Origin: Niastella yeongjuensis
Lineage (GTDB): Bacteria; Bacteroidota; Bacteroidia; Chitinophagales; Chitinophagaceae
Reading direction: 5' to 3'
DNA length: 64,000 nt
Assembly: GCF_900110245.1 (NCBI RefSeq)
Contig: NZ_FOCZ01000006.1
Location: 435,004-499,003 of the forward strand
The position numbers and the translations under genes were made by a program. The notes below the pieces were generated by a model. The model searched no databases. It was not told the DNA's origin and worked only from the letters and a program-made list of their open reading frames with translations. The stretch's first letter is position 1; each line of letters begins with the position of its first letter. Below, one piece after another: positions 33,099-42,435 of the stretch.

Positions 33099-35333
33099 TT
33101 ACTTCAATTCAAACTTACTCTTCAACCGAATATCACTCGAAGAAGAACCGATCATCAAATCAAAAGCACCTGGTTCTGCCATCCATTGCAGCTGATTGTT
33201 GTAAAACGACAGCTTATCTTTTTTGATAACAAAACGCACTGTTTTGGTTTCACCCGGTTGTAATAACAGTTTGGTAAAATCTTTCAATTCTTTTACCGGA
33301 CGAACCAACGTCGCCACTTCATCACGCAGGTACAGTTGGACCACTTCTTCACCCGCTACTTTTCCGCTGTTGGTTAGTTTGAAACTAACTACAATCGAGT
33401 CGCTGGCATTCATAGCGGTCTTGTTCAACTGCAGATCGGAGTAAGTAAATGTGGTATAACTTAAGCCATAACCGAAAGCAAAACGCGGGCTTTTTTGCAG
33501 ATCGATATAACCGCTTCGGTACCGCGCCGGGTTGTCGTCATCCGGGGCCGGGCGGCCGGTATTATAGTAATTGTAATAGATCGGGATTTGTCCTTCGGTT
33601 CTCGGAAAGGTCATTGGCAGTTTGCCGGCGGGGTTATAATCGCCAAACAACACATCGGCAATGGCATTGCCCGCTTCGCTGCCCAGCCACCAGGTGTATA
33701 GGATGGCAGGCATGTTGTCGGCTGTCCAGTTAAATACCAGGGGGCGGCCTGCATTGATCAATACCACAACAGGTTTGCCGGTAGCCTGCAGGGCCTGTAA
33801 CAGTTCCTCCTGAACACCCGGTAAATGAATATCGGAACGGCTTTTTGCTTCCCCGCTCATGTCGCGCCGCTCCCCTACACTTACGATCACCACATCGGCA
33901 TTTTGCGCGGCAGTAATAGCTTCGGCAAAACCGGCCCGACTGGTATCACTTACATCGCAACCCTTTGCATACAGCAATTTGGCAGTGTTGCCTACCTTGT
34001 TTTGAATGCCTTCCCATTGCGACACCACATCGCTGTTATCGGGCCAGCCTACACTCCAGAACCCCAACATATCGTCTTCCGATTTGGCCAGCGGGCCAAT
34101 AACGGCAATGGTCTTTGTGTTTTTTGAAAGCGGCAATACCCCTTTTTCATTTTTCAGCAACACTATGCTTTTTCGCGCCATGTCTTTGGCCACTTCCCGA
34201 TGTTGGGGAATGCCTACCTGGTCGGTTTCGCGTTGGGCATTGCTGAAGCGGTAAGGGTCATCGAACAAGCCCAGCTCAAATTTTTTACGCAGAATTCTTT
34301 TCACCGCATCATCTACCAGGGCCACCGGTACTTTGCCTTCTTTTACCAGCTGTGCCAGGTGAGCGGTGTAGCTGCGGCTTTCCATATCCATATCGCTGCC
34401 GGCTTTGATGGCGCTTTCGGCTGCGTCTTTTTTATCTTTCACAAAACCGTGAGGTACCATTTCGCCAATGGAACCCCAGTCGCTCACAACGAAACCCGGG
34501 AATTTCCATTTACCCTTTAAAATATTGCGTTGCAGGTAAGCATTGCCCGTTGCAGGAATGCCATTGAGGTCATTGAATGAGTTCATGAAAGTAGCGGCCC
34601 CGGCTTCAGCTGCGGCCCTGAAGGGCGGCAGATATACTTCCCAAAGGGTGCGTTCACTCATGTCGACAGAATTATAATCACGGCCACCAATGGCAGCGCC
34701 GTAAGCGGCAAAATGTTTGGCACAGGCCATGATCGCATCTAAATTACCCAGGCCTTTACCCTGAAAACCTTTTACCCGGGCTTTGGCCACCAGGCTGCCG
34801 AGGTATGGATCTTCACCGGCGCCTTCCATTACGCGGCCCCAGCGTGGGTCACGGGCAATATCTACCATGGGGGCAAAGGTCCAGTGTACACCGGAGGCTG
34901 CAGTTTCAATGGCTGCAATACGCGAGCCCTGTTCTATGGTGCCGAGGTCCCAGCTGGCCACTTCGGCCAGCGGTATGGGAAATGTAACTTTATAGCCATG
35001 GATCACGTCCTGGCCAAAGATCAGCGGGATCTTCAACCGCGCCTGCATGGCCAGCACCTGCATCCGACGGGTACGGTCCGCCCCACGCACATTGAGCATG
35101 GAGCCTACTTTGCCCGCTTTTATTTCCTGGGCAATATTGCTGTTCTCCCCGGCGGGACCTGTTAATTCTTCTTTACTGGAGTACTGGTTCAATTGCCCTA
35201 CCTTTTCATCGAGCGTCATCAGTTTTAAAACCGAATCAACCCGTTGATCGATCGTTTTTTTCTGGGCGGTAGCATTGAGACTAATAACGGAAACAAAAAT
35301 GGTAAAACAAAAAGGCAGAAATATCTTCTTCAT
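33099..35333 (-). CDS. bglX: Beta-glucosidase BglX-like, glycoside hydrolase family 3
   Basis: A 744-residue secreted GH3 enzyme when started at the ATG at 35333; the frame extends four codons upstream. Signal peptide MKKIFLPFCFTIFVSVISLNATAQ. The N-terminal (beta/alpha)8 domain contains KIPLIFGQDVIHGYKVTFPIP, ACAKHFAAYGAAIGGRDYN and the nucleophile motif GFVVSDWGS (Asp near residue 285). The alpha/beta sandwich domain and a C-terminal FN3-like domain (SFKLTNSGKVAGEEVVQLYLRD) complete the normal length. It releases glucose from beta-glucosides in the periplasm. The 3' end touches a heptad array that supplies the stop codon. Confidence 0.94.
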   Translation of the reverse strand: MKKIFLPFCFTIFVSVISLNATAQKKTIDQRVDSVLKLMTLDEKVGQLNQYSSKEELTGPAGENSNIAQEIKAGKVGSMLNVRGADRTRRMQVLAMQARLKIPLIFGQDVIHGYKVTFPIPLAEVASWDLGTIEQGSRIAAIETAASGVHWTFAPMVDIARDPRWGRVMEGAGEDPYLGSLVAKARVKGFQGKGLGNLDAIMACAKHFAAYGAAIGGRDYNSVDMSERTLWEVYLPPFRAAAEAGAATFMNSFNDLNGIPATGNAYLQRNILKGKWKFPGFVVSDWGSIGEMVPHGFVKDKKDAAESAIKAGSDMDMESRSYTAHLAQLVKEGKVPVALVDDAVKRILRKKFELGLFDDPYRFSNAQRETDQVGIPQHREVAKDMARKSIVLLKNEKGVLPLSKNTKTIAVIGPLAKSEDDMLGFWSVGWPDNSDVVSQWEGIQNKVGNTAKLLYAKGCDVSDTSRAGFAEAITAAQNADVVIVSVGERRDMSGEAKSRSDIHLPGVQEELLQALQATGKPVVVLINAGRPLVFNWTADNMPAILYTWWLGSEAGNAIADVLFGDYNPAGKLPMTFPRTEGQIPIYYNYYNTGRPAPDDDNPARYRSGYIDLQKSPRFAFGYGLSYTTFTYSDLQLNKTAMNASDSIVVSFKLTNSGKVAGEEVVQLYLRDEVATLVRPVKELKDFTKLLLQPGETKTVRFVIKKDKLSFYNNQLQWMAEPGAFDLMIGSSSSDIRLKSKFELK

Positions 35334-35440
35334 TGGCGTGTACATTATTCGATGGAATTTACTAATACTACGGCTGCCAAATTACGAAATACAAAGTCCT
35401 GACGCGTTTTCCTGACCTACGTCAAATGTACTTCAACCAT

Positions 35441-35482
35441 CAAAACCAACTGCCCGGGCTCATTACTGAACCCGGGGTTGGT
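35441..35482 (-). terminator. Terminator of the 332-aa T9SS cargo gene
   Basis: ACCAAC-TG-CCCGGG pairs with CCCGGG-GTTGGT around a 13-base loop. On the minus strand it is followed by TTTTGATGG. It lies 21 bp beyond the stop. The T-tract is short. Confidence 0.65.
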
Positions 35483-35503
35483 ATATTACAGCTTCAGCAC
35501 CGC

Positions 35504-36502
35504 CTACAATTTTATAACCTTTTGATTGGTTTGCACATCACCTATACTCACCAGGATGATATAGTTACCGGGTATAACATTATCAAGATTATTTATAACA
35601 ATACTATTACCGCCTTGCTGTACAGGCAACGGTTGTTGCTTTATGGTTCGCCCCGAATAATCGATCAATTTAAATGTGGCTGTTCCGCTTTTTGCAGCTT
35701 TTACTTTTACAGTGACCATGCTCCTGATGGCAGCAGGAAAAACTTTCAAGGGCTGATCTTCTGCGTTAGCGTTGTTATTTATCCTGGAAGCCGGCAAAGT
35801 TGTTTGCGACAATACAGAATGGGGATAAATGAACTTCTGAAAGTACAAACTGCGTAAGCGTTGTTGTGAGGAACCCGATTTATTATCGCCCCCTGTACGC
35901 ACGGTCAGGGAACTGATCCCGGCATTCATCACCGTGAACATGACCTGTTTGGCCACCGTGTCTACACCTGCATAGTCGATACCGGCTATATTCATTCCCT
36001 GTACCCGGCTGGCAGAAGGATAGGTCACACTCAATTCATTACCCACCATGTCATAATCAACATAACTGCTGCTATTCCTGGATATTTCATCAAACTCAAA
36101 CACGTTCCCATTTTTTCCATCTACATCGATAGGGGTAACAGGTACTTCTGTTTGCACAACAGCGGTTGAAGTGCCTGTATTTACAAACACAATATTGAAT
36201 TCAACATAACCTTTTGAATTGGCCGGCACGGTTATTACAGGCTGAAAGGCCTCCTGAAAACCTGAAGACGTGCCATCAAGGTCGTCTAATACCAGGCCGC
36301 CCGTTATGGCAGTGATGGTTACAAGGGCATCTGTTCCGGTTCGTACATTGGAGAAGCGATACAATGCGCCTACGCCCCGGGTGGGACCTGAGATCTTGGT
36401 CGCATTTCTAAAATCATACTTTGGTTGCGCCAAAAGGGTTGTGCTACCAAAAAGGAGTACCAGCTGCATAGCAGCCATTGTTAGGGTACCATTCGTTTTC
36501 AT
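35504..36502 (-). CDS. Secreted protein with T9SS C-terminal sorting domain, unknown function
   Basis: A 332-residue secreted protein. A signal peptide (ending TTLLAQ, about residue 26) is followed by a single beta-rich domain (about 28-235) that I do not recognise. It contains GVGALYRFSNVRTGTDALVTITAITGG, DIDG/VDGKNGNVFEFDEISR and GIDYAGVDTVAKQVMFTVMNAG, which resembles lectin-like or PEP-CTERM-type exosortase cargo modules. A type A T9SS sorting domain occupies about 250-332 (VFPAAIRSMVTVKVKAAKSG to QKVIKL). It is probably released or anchored at the cell surface. No catalytic motif is seen. Confidence 0.85.
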   Translation of the reverse strand: MKTNGTLTMAAMQLVLLFGSTTLLAQPKYDFRNATKISGPTRGVGALYRFSNVRTGTDALVTITAITGGLVLDDLDGTSSGFQEAFQPVITVPANSKGYVEFNIVFVNTGTSTAVVQTEVPVTPIDVDGKNGNVFEFDEISRNSSSYVDYDMVGNELSVTYPSASRVQGMNIAGIDYAGVDTVAKQVMFTVMNAGISSLTVRTGGDNKSGSSQQRLRSLYFQKFIYPHSVLSQTTLPASRINNNANAEDQPLKVFPAAIRSMVTVKVKAAKSGTATFKLIDYSGRTIKQQPLPVQQGGNSIVINNLDNVIPGNYIILVSIGDVQTNQKVIKL

Positions 36503-36917
36503 ACGGTAAAATTTCGAGGGTGACGAAAAAGGAAATACGAATGGTCTTCCAGGGATGTCTTGGATGAATCGAACTTAGTCTTACTCAGTAAAGATATTGG
36601 AGGTGATTACTTGGAGGAGGCAGTGTTAATGGTGGAAATGGATCGTAGAAAGCTTTCTGAAGTGAAAGTAATAAGCATAATCAGTAATTGCAAGCGCCAA
36701 CATCAACTTTCTTTTTTGGTATATAAGACCCATATTGATTTACAAGTACTTTCTCCGCATTACCTAATACATTCTTGTTCTGCATCAATAAATAAAGTTA
36801 ACAAAAAGGCCGCCTCATCGAGACGGCCTTATTAGTTATCAGTTATCAGTGGGTTGCCCAAAATCAGGAAACCCCAAAATTCGCGAGTTCACTCACTACT
36901 CACTACTCACCACTCAC
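36503..36917. other. 415-bp non-coding interval upstream of the 332-aa T9SS gene
   Basis: It holds the presumed promoter of the 35504-36502 gene, the terminator at 36801-36830 and two short heptad runs near the 3' end of the glycine-rich protein gene. A 91-codon open frame at 36560-36835 has no recognisable protein features and runs into the terminator, so I do not call it. Confidence 0.7.
36801..36830 (-). terminator. Terminator of the glycine-rich T9SS protein gene
   Basis: AAGGCCG and CGGCCTT form the outer stem, with CT-AG inner pairs and one mismatch. On the minus strand it is followed by TTTTTGTTAAC. It lies about 90 bp beyond the stop, past the heptad arrays. Confidence 0.85.
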
Positions 36918-36922
36918 CTATT
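36832..36922. repeat. Two short heptad arrays (TCAGTTA and ACTACTC words)
   Basis: TTAGTTA, TCAGTTA, TCAGTGG at 36832-36852, then TTCACTC, ACTACTC, ACTACTC, ACCACTC, ACCTATT at 36888-36922. The TAG stop of the glycine-rich protein gene (36918-36920) lies in the last heptad. Confidence 0.88.
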
Positions 36923-38822
36923 GTATCATCAATTTACCAGCTTGTTCATACCCATCGCTGGTTACGCGGAACATATACAAACCTGGTTTCAACACCCTTC
37001 CAGGCGTTACTTTAATAATGTTATTGGCTGGTATGCCGGTGGTAGTATATACAACCTGGCCCGCAAGATCAGTTACAGTTACCTTATGCTGTTTGTTGTT
37101 GTTATCACCGGTTACCCGAATGTAAAAATAATCATGTGCCGGGTTTGGATAAGCAGCAGCTACCTGCGTAGCACTGGTGCGGCTTACATGTTTTACAGAC
37201 GAGTATATTATCTGCGCATTCATATCGCCCGACATAACCAGCCGATAGTACACGGTACCGGTTATGGCGTTAGGATCGGTAAAGGTGTAGTTGGGCTGAC
37301 CAGTTCCAGTTACCGTACCAATTGAAGTAAAGTTGATGCCGTCTGTAGAACGTTCAACCGTATAGGTAACATTCAATTCGTCGGCGCTGCTCCAGCTCAA
37401 TACGGCTTTGTCGTTTTTACTTTCAGCATTGAAAAATAATAACCGAACGGGTAATACCACGCCAATTCCGCCTTGTTCCCCATCACCATCATTTCCGGCA
37501 CCGCCGGGAGCGCTGCCACAGAACAAACATTTTGAACCGCCGGCCCCTGGCTTGGTACTTTGAGAGATATTACTCATCAGCGCGGAACCAGTTACCAGGA
37601 TAGCTCCCTGTCCGCCGCCACCGCCGGCACCACCCGAAGACAAGATGTTTCCGCTACTGCCGCCACGGCCGCCATTCGCATCGATATCAAGACGGCAGGC
37701 ACTGAGCACATTATATGATTTGATCTGTAAAATAATAGTACCCGCCGCGCCGCCACCACCAGCGCCGTAAGAACCCGAACCAACAGCAGCTTTGCCGTTG
37801 GCAGAAATTCCTGGTGAACCGCAACTGGTTTTAAGACCACCGGCTCTTATCAAAATAATCCCGCCACCATTACCACCATCGGATTGCGAACTTCTACCCT
37901 GGCCGCCACCGCCACCGCCGCCCAGGAAGGCGCGGTTTCCAGTTAGCAAACTGAATCCCAGGGCCACACCTCCTAAACCGCCGCCGTCGCTACATCCATC
38001 AAGAGCCCCATTGCCACCGGCTGAAAAATTACTACCGCCAGCGCCTCCTGCGCCATCGGAATTTCCGCCGCCCCCACCACTCAGTAATCGGGCCCTGCCG
38101 CGGGTATAGTTATTATCAGTATTCAAATAAATGCCTTCGCCTTTTGCACCATAGTTAGTAGAGTTCGAAAAATAGTTATCATCGTTACAATTTGGGTCTT
38201 TATTGGCAGAAGAAGCACCTCCGGCAAAACCCTTTCCGTCTACATTAATTTCATGTCTCAGGGTCAATGTACCGCCTACTGAAATGGCCACAATGCCTCC
38301 CCGGCCCAAATTACCATCCCAGGGAATTGCAGTGATATCGTCGTCGGTAGTAATATTTCCTGTACTTAATGAAGTAAAACTTACCACCTGCACACTGGCA
38401 TTGCTGCCCGTGTTAAATGGTCTCGTCAAAGCCCTGTCAAGGGTAATGGTTTTGGGACTGGTACCTACTGCGGTAACAGTAGCCACTTCAAACGCACCCG
38501 CATTTCCAATGTTATTACCTGTTAACAGGCCACCAAAAAGGCTTGAATTAGTGGTATTACCGAGCACATTGTCCTGCATTTGTATTACGATCACTTCTTT
38601 ATTCACGGCCCAGGTATAACCGTTTAAACTTTCATTGGAAATGGTCAATTGTGATTTACCACCCACCGTGGCAATGCTGTTAACCTTTGCGTAGGCATTC
38701 TTTATAGTCTGCGTATGACCTATAATAGTAAACAGTAGGAAAAATAATAGAGAAAGCGTGTAGGGTAAAAATGTGCAATACTTGCACGATAAATTACCGT
38801 TAGTGCGGTAAAGTTGTTTCAT
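36918..38822 (-). CDS. Glycine-rich secreted protein with T9SS sorting domain
   Basis: A 634-residue surface or secreted protein. A long signal peptide (about 1-38, FLPYTLSLLFFLLFTIIGHTQ) leads into a beta domain (about 39-200). A region from about 235 to 455 is dominated by GGGGG, GGAGG and GGNGG runs separated by short hydrophobic strands such as GGIILIRAGGL and GTIILQI. An FN3-like domain (VRLLFFNAESKNDKAVLSWSSADELN, about 463-545) and a type A T9SS sorting domain (YPNPAHDYFYIRV to GKLMIQ) follow. The glycine-rich section may be a collapsed beta-solenoid or a flexible adhesive. No enzyme motif is visible. A cell-surface structural role is inferred. Confidence 0.87.
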   Translation of the reverse strand: MKQLYRTNGNLSCKYCTFLPYTLSLLFFLLFTIIGHTQTIKNAYAKVNSIATVGGKSQLTISNESLNGYTWAVNKEVIVIQMQDNVLGNTTNSSLFGGLLTGNNIGNAGAFEVATVTAVGTSPKTITLDRALTRPFNTGSNASVQVVSFTSLSTGNITTDDDITAIPWDGNLGRGGIVAISVGGTLTLRHEINVDGKGFAGGASSANKDPNCNDDNYFSNSTNYGAKGEGIYLNTDNNYTRGRARLLSGGGGGNSDGAGGAGGSNFSAGGNGALDGCSDGGGLGGVALGFSLLTGNRAFLGGGGGGGQGRSSQSDGGNGGGIILIRAGGLKTSCGSPGISANGKAAVGSGSYGAGGGGAAGTIILQIKSYNVLSACRLDIDANGGRGGSSGNILSSGGAGGGGGQGAILVTGSALMSNISQSTKPGAGGSKCLFCGSAPGGAGNDGDGEQGGIGVVLPVRLLFFNAESKNDKAVLSWSSADELNVTYTVERSTDGINFTSIGTVTGTGQPNYTFTDPNAITGTVYYRLVMSGDMNAQIIYSSVKHVSRTSATQVAAAYPNPAHDYFYIRVTGDNNNKQHKVTVTDLAGQVVYTTTGIPANNIIKVTPGRVLKPGLYMFRVTSDGYEQAGKLMIQ

Positions 38823-39020
38823 GGTACGGATTTAGGGGAAGGGTATCCCGGGGTAAACGAACGAACAATTACGTGGACAAAATAATACAAATAAACCCGT
38901 AAATCATAGTAATATAATTCACGTATGATGAAAAAATTTCCTATTAGCCGTAGCTACAGACATTATTAAATTTTATTAGATACAAACCCCACTGATCCTC
39001 AGTCAATCAACTGAAAATTA

Positions 39021-39040
39021 AAGCCGCAGGCCTGCGGCTT
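39021..39040 (-). terminator. Palindromic terminator of the TIGR03118 gene
   Basis: AAGCCGCAGGCCTGCGGCTT is a perfect 20-bp palindrome. On the minus strand it is followed by TAATTTTCAG. It lies 21 bp beyond the stop of the TIGR03118-family gene. Confidence 0.75.
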
Positions 39041-39061
39041 CAATTTCGATGAAATGCACAA

Positions 39062-40168
39062 TTATTTAGATATATATCCGAACAGTCCATCCATTTCATC
39101 ATCAGGACCGGCCGTAAAATACAAACGGTTAGGATCAACAGTCGTAGCCGTTGCAGGTGGGAACATAAGCGCCCACAGTCCTTCTATTTGCAAAGGCTTG
39201 CCATGCAAACCATGTAACTGGCCAATAAATTTCCCTTTCGTGTTATAAACATTAATGTATCCGTCACCGAAATTACCAATCAGTATGGCAGGTGTAGGAT
39301 TGCCATCAGCATCGGTAAAGAACGTATCAGGCGCCCAGGCAACACCCCAGGGTGCATTCAGATTGTCGTTTGATGCAAACCTGTTTTGCAGTACCCCACT
39401 GGCGTTATAAACATCTACATAGCCCAACCCTACGCCCTTTTCTTCATCTCCATCAGCCCCCACTTTAGCATACATCACATATAAACTGCCACCAACCAGC
39501 TCAATATTAAACGGCGCATAATCCGAAGGAATGGCCGGATCTGAAAAAGGTAAATTAACAGCATTGAAATTCTTATCCCAAACTTCAATTTTTCCCGATT
39601 TAAAATTGGCTGCATACAAATACCACGCACCATTGTTTTGCGCCATGGTAAGCCCCGTATACACGGCCCCCATAGTAGCTGTAATTCTCAAAGCAAAATT
39701 GCCGGCAGCCGGGTTCCAACCAGAAACAACGCCGTCGAGCCCTACAAAAAAGAAACGCGCTGGCGTTCCGTTCGACAAATGAAAATCCGCGCTGCTGGTA
39801 TCACTGTTCAGCACCGTGCCGGTTGGTAAACCACCTGTGGGTGCATTAGCAGACGGGATAGCCACTTCTGGTCTTGCGGCGATCATATTTCCATCTTTGT
39901 CGTATACAGTTGATACATGTCCCGCCTGACTGCTTATCCAGGCAATGCCGGTGCTGCTGAAACTTAATCCCCAGGCATTGACTAAATGGGCATCTACGTG
40001 GGGGTTGCCATACTCATCGTTATTGCCCACCAGGTTTACCTGGTTAACATCTTTCAACACGGGATCCTTGTGTTCCATGTGGTGAAACACATCGCCCAAT
40101 TTTGAACAACCGGAGATAAGAAAAGAAATGCAAAGCACACCGATAGCTGTGTGAAGTGTTAGCTTCAT
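39062..40168 (-). CDS. TIGR03118 family lipoprotein, beta-propeller-like
   Basis: A 368-residue lipoprotein (MKLTLHTAIGVLCISFLISGCSK, lipobox cysteine 21). The TIGR03118 pattern is clear: NLVGNNDEYGNPHVDAHLVNAWGLSFSSTGIAWISSQAGHVSTVYD, FFVGLDGVVSGWNPAAG, GAVYTGLTMAQNNG, YLYAANFKSGKIEVWDKNFN, APFNIELVGGSLYVMYAK, and LNAPWGVAWAPDTF. The repeated pattern suggests a beta-propeller. The family has no known activity. It is a single gene with its own terminator, divergent from the GH15 gene. Confidence 0.9.
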   Translation of the reverse strand: MKLTLHTAIGVLCISFLISGCSKLGDVFHHMEHKDPVLKDVNQVNLVGNNDEYGNPHVDAHLVNAWGLSFSSTGIAWISSQAGHVSTVYDKDGNMIAARPEVAIPSANAPTGGLPTGTVLNSDTSSADFHLSNGTPARFFFVGLDGVVSGWNPAAGNFALRITATMGAVYTGLTMAQNNGAWYLYAANFKSGKIEVWDKNFNAVNLPFSDPAIPSDYAPFNIELVGGSLYVMYAKVGADGDEEKGVGLGYVDVYNASGVLQNRFASNDNLNAPWGVAWAPDTFFTDADGNPTPAILIGNFGDGYINVYNTKGKFIGQLHGLHGKPLQIEGLWALMFPPATATTVDPNRLYFTAGPDDEMDGLFGYISK

Positions 40169-40450
40169 AACAAATTGTTTTAGCTGTGAAGAAATTATAG
40201 CCGGTTTACTTCAGGTGGTTATGAGCCAGGGGAGATTAAGCAGTTTTTTTAAGGCAAAGAACGACCGGTCACTAATTATACGCACAATTGCAACAAGAGT
40301 TGCCTGCCCAATCTTTATTTTGATTGCCCTTTATGTATAATTGTATCAATACTTTTTGCAAAAACATGTGAATAGGCCGGGCATTAAAATTGTTTAGAAT
40401 AATATATCCCGGGACCGGCCAGAGTAGTAGTTACAATAAATACACTTACT

Positions 40451-42283
40451 ATGGGATATCAACCAATTGAAAATTATGGCATAATTGGCGATCTGAACAC
40501 CGTTGCATTGATCGGTCTCAATGGCTCTATCGACTTTCTTTGTCTTCCCCACTTTGACTCTCCCACCCTTTTTGCCGCCCTGCTCGATGATAAAAAAGGC
40601 GGTTCATTCAGCATACAACCTGTATTCCAGGAAATGAGCACCAAACAATTGTATTTACCCGACACCAATGTGCTGCTTACCCGGTTCCTGTCGGAAGAAG
40701 GCGTGGGAGAAATAACCGATTTTATGCCGGTGCACGAATTAAACAACGGCACAGAATTGACCAGACGGGTAACTAATATAAGAGGCCAGGTAAAATATAA
40801 AATGTGTTGCCGGCCGGCCTTTAATTATGGAAGAAGTGATTATGATGTAGATAAACTTACTGATCATGAATTCGTATTGACCAGCAAAGGCGATGACAAA
40901 ACCAGCCTTCGGTTACAAAGCTCCGTTGCCTTAAAAGCGGAAGAAAACGCTATTACAGCCGAATTCACCTTAGCGCCTAATGAAACGGCCGATTTCATAC
41001 TGGTCTATCTGGATGGGCATGACCAACATCACGAAAAAGACCTGAAAGAATATGTAACCAAATGTCTTTTTGCCACCGTTAACTACTGGAAAGACTGGAT
41101 AGCCCAATCTACTTACCAGGGACGATGGATGGAAGTGGTGAACCGGTCGGCCCTGGTGTTGAAATTGTTGTCGTCGCACCAGTATGGGTCCTGTATTGCC
41201 GCCCCTACTTTCAGCTTACCCGAAACCATTGGTGAAAAAAGAAATTGGGATTACCGTTATACCTGGATCCGCGATGCCTCTTTCACCGTGTATACCTTGT
41301 TACGGCTGGGTTATGGCAAGGAAGCCGGTAATTTTATAAACTGGGTAGAGAAACGTTGCCAGGATATAAAAGATAATACCCGGCTGGGTATTATGTATTG
41401 TATAAGTGGGGGCCGACAGATCACAGAAAGCATCCTCGACAATTTTGAAGGTTATAAACAATCAGCGCCCGTACGTATTGGCAACGATGCTTACCGGCAA
41501 TTACAGCTGGATATTTATGGCGAACTGATGGATGCCGTTTATCTCTATAATAAGTACGAGGAACGCATCTCGCACGATTTCTGGAAGGACATGGCGCAAC
41601 AGATAGACTGGCTGATTGAACATTGGCAGGAACCCGACGAAGGCATTTGGGAAGTAAGAGGCGGCAAACAACAATTTTTATATTCCCGTCTGCAATGCTG
41701 GGTGGCTTTTGACCGGGCCATAAAGGTCGCCATATCCAGATCATTCCCTTATAACCCAGCCTGGCGCGAACAGCGTGACCTTATCTTCAAAAGCATTTAC
41801 AATGATTACTGGGACGAAAATAAAAAAGCTTTTATGCAGTACCCCGGTTCAAAAACGGTCGATGCATCGGCCCTGTTAATGCCATTGATACGTTTCATCA
41901 GTCCGAAGGACCCCAAATGGCTGTCGACTCTTAAGTGTATTGAAAAAGAACTGGTTTCCGATTCATTGGTATACCGCTATCGCCCCGACCTGGCAGCCCC
42001 CGATGGTTTTGTTAGCCATGAAGGCACGTTCACGATGTGTACCTTCTGGTATGTGGAATGTTTATCCCGGTCCGGACAATTGGAAAAAGCCCGATTGTAT
42101 TTTGAAAAAATGTTAGGATATGCCAACCATTTAGGATTGTTTTCCGAGCAACTGGGTTTCCGGGGCGAACACCTGGGCAACTTCCCACAAGCGTTCTCGC
42201 ACCTGGGTTTGATCAGCGCCGCCTTCAACCTCAATAAACAACTCAACAACAGCCGGAATAAAAATGTAAACCATTCAATTTAA
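40451..42283 (+). CDS. Glycoside hydrolase family 15 protein (glucoamylase/trehalase-like)
   Basis: A 610-residue cytosolic-looking enzyme without a signal peptide. The N-terminal GH15-associated beta domain starts YQPIENYGIIGDLNTVALIGLNGSIDFLCLPHFDSPTLFAALLD. The (alpha/alpha)6 barrel follows with NWDYRYTWIRDASFTVYTLLRLGY (about 265-290), typical of bacterial and archaeal GH15. The C-terminal EGTFTMCTFWYVECLSRSGQ and LGLFSEQ near 568-574 carry the conserved glutamate. Members hydrolyse alpha-glucosidic bonds, and several bacterial ones are trehalases. The substrate cannot be fixed from sequence. Confidence 0.9.
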   Translation: MGYQPIENYGIIGDLNTVALIGLNGSIDFLCLPHFDSPTLFAALLDDKKGGSFSIQPVFQEMSTKQLYLPDTNVLLTRFLSEEGVGEITDFMPVHELNNGTELTRRVTNIRGQVKYKMCCRPAFNYGRSDYDVDKLTDHEFVLTSKGDDKTSLRLQSSVALKAEENAITAEFTLAPNETADFILVYLDGHDQHHEKDLKEYVTKCLFATVNYWKDWIAQSTYQGRWMEVVNRSALVLKLLSSHQYGSCIAAPTFSLPETIGEKRNWDYRYTWIRDASFTVYTLLRLGYGKEAGNFINWVEKRCQDIKDNTRLGIMYCISGGRQITESILDNFEGYKQSAPVRIGNDAYRQLQLDIYGELMDAVYLYNKYEERISHDFWKDMAQQIDWLIEHWQEPDEGIWEVRGGKQQFLYSRLQCWVAFDRAIKVAISRSFPYNPAWREQRDLIFKSIYNDYWDENKKAFMQYPGSKTVDASALLMPLIRFISPKDPKWLSTLKCIEKELVSDSLVYRYRPDLAAPDGFVSHEGTFTMCTFWYVECLSRSGQLEKARLYFEKMLGYANHLGLFSEQLGFRGEHLGNFPQAFSHLGLISAAFNLNKQLNNSRNKNVNHSI

Positions 42284-42435
42284 GGCAAACTAATAAATTA
42301 AAAATTTTAAAAGAATAAGTTCAACGCAATCGATTGATAAATACTTATACGGTATCCCAATGCAACCTGTAAGCCGGATCTTGCTACTTTTAGTAGTCAA
42401 CACCTGCTTTCAGATAAAAAATCCGGACATTGAAT

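Noticed and set aside
36560-36835. 91-codon open frame on the plus strand
   Set aside because: It has no signal, domain or plausible composition and ends inside the terminator of the opposite gene.
12236-36922. Heptad arrays considered as CRISPR arrays
   Set aside because: The units are 7 bp with no longer conserved repeat, no unique 25-40 bp spacers and no cas genes nearby.
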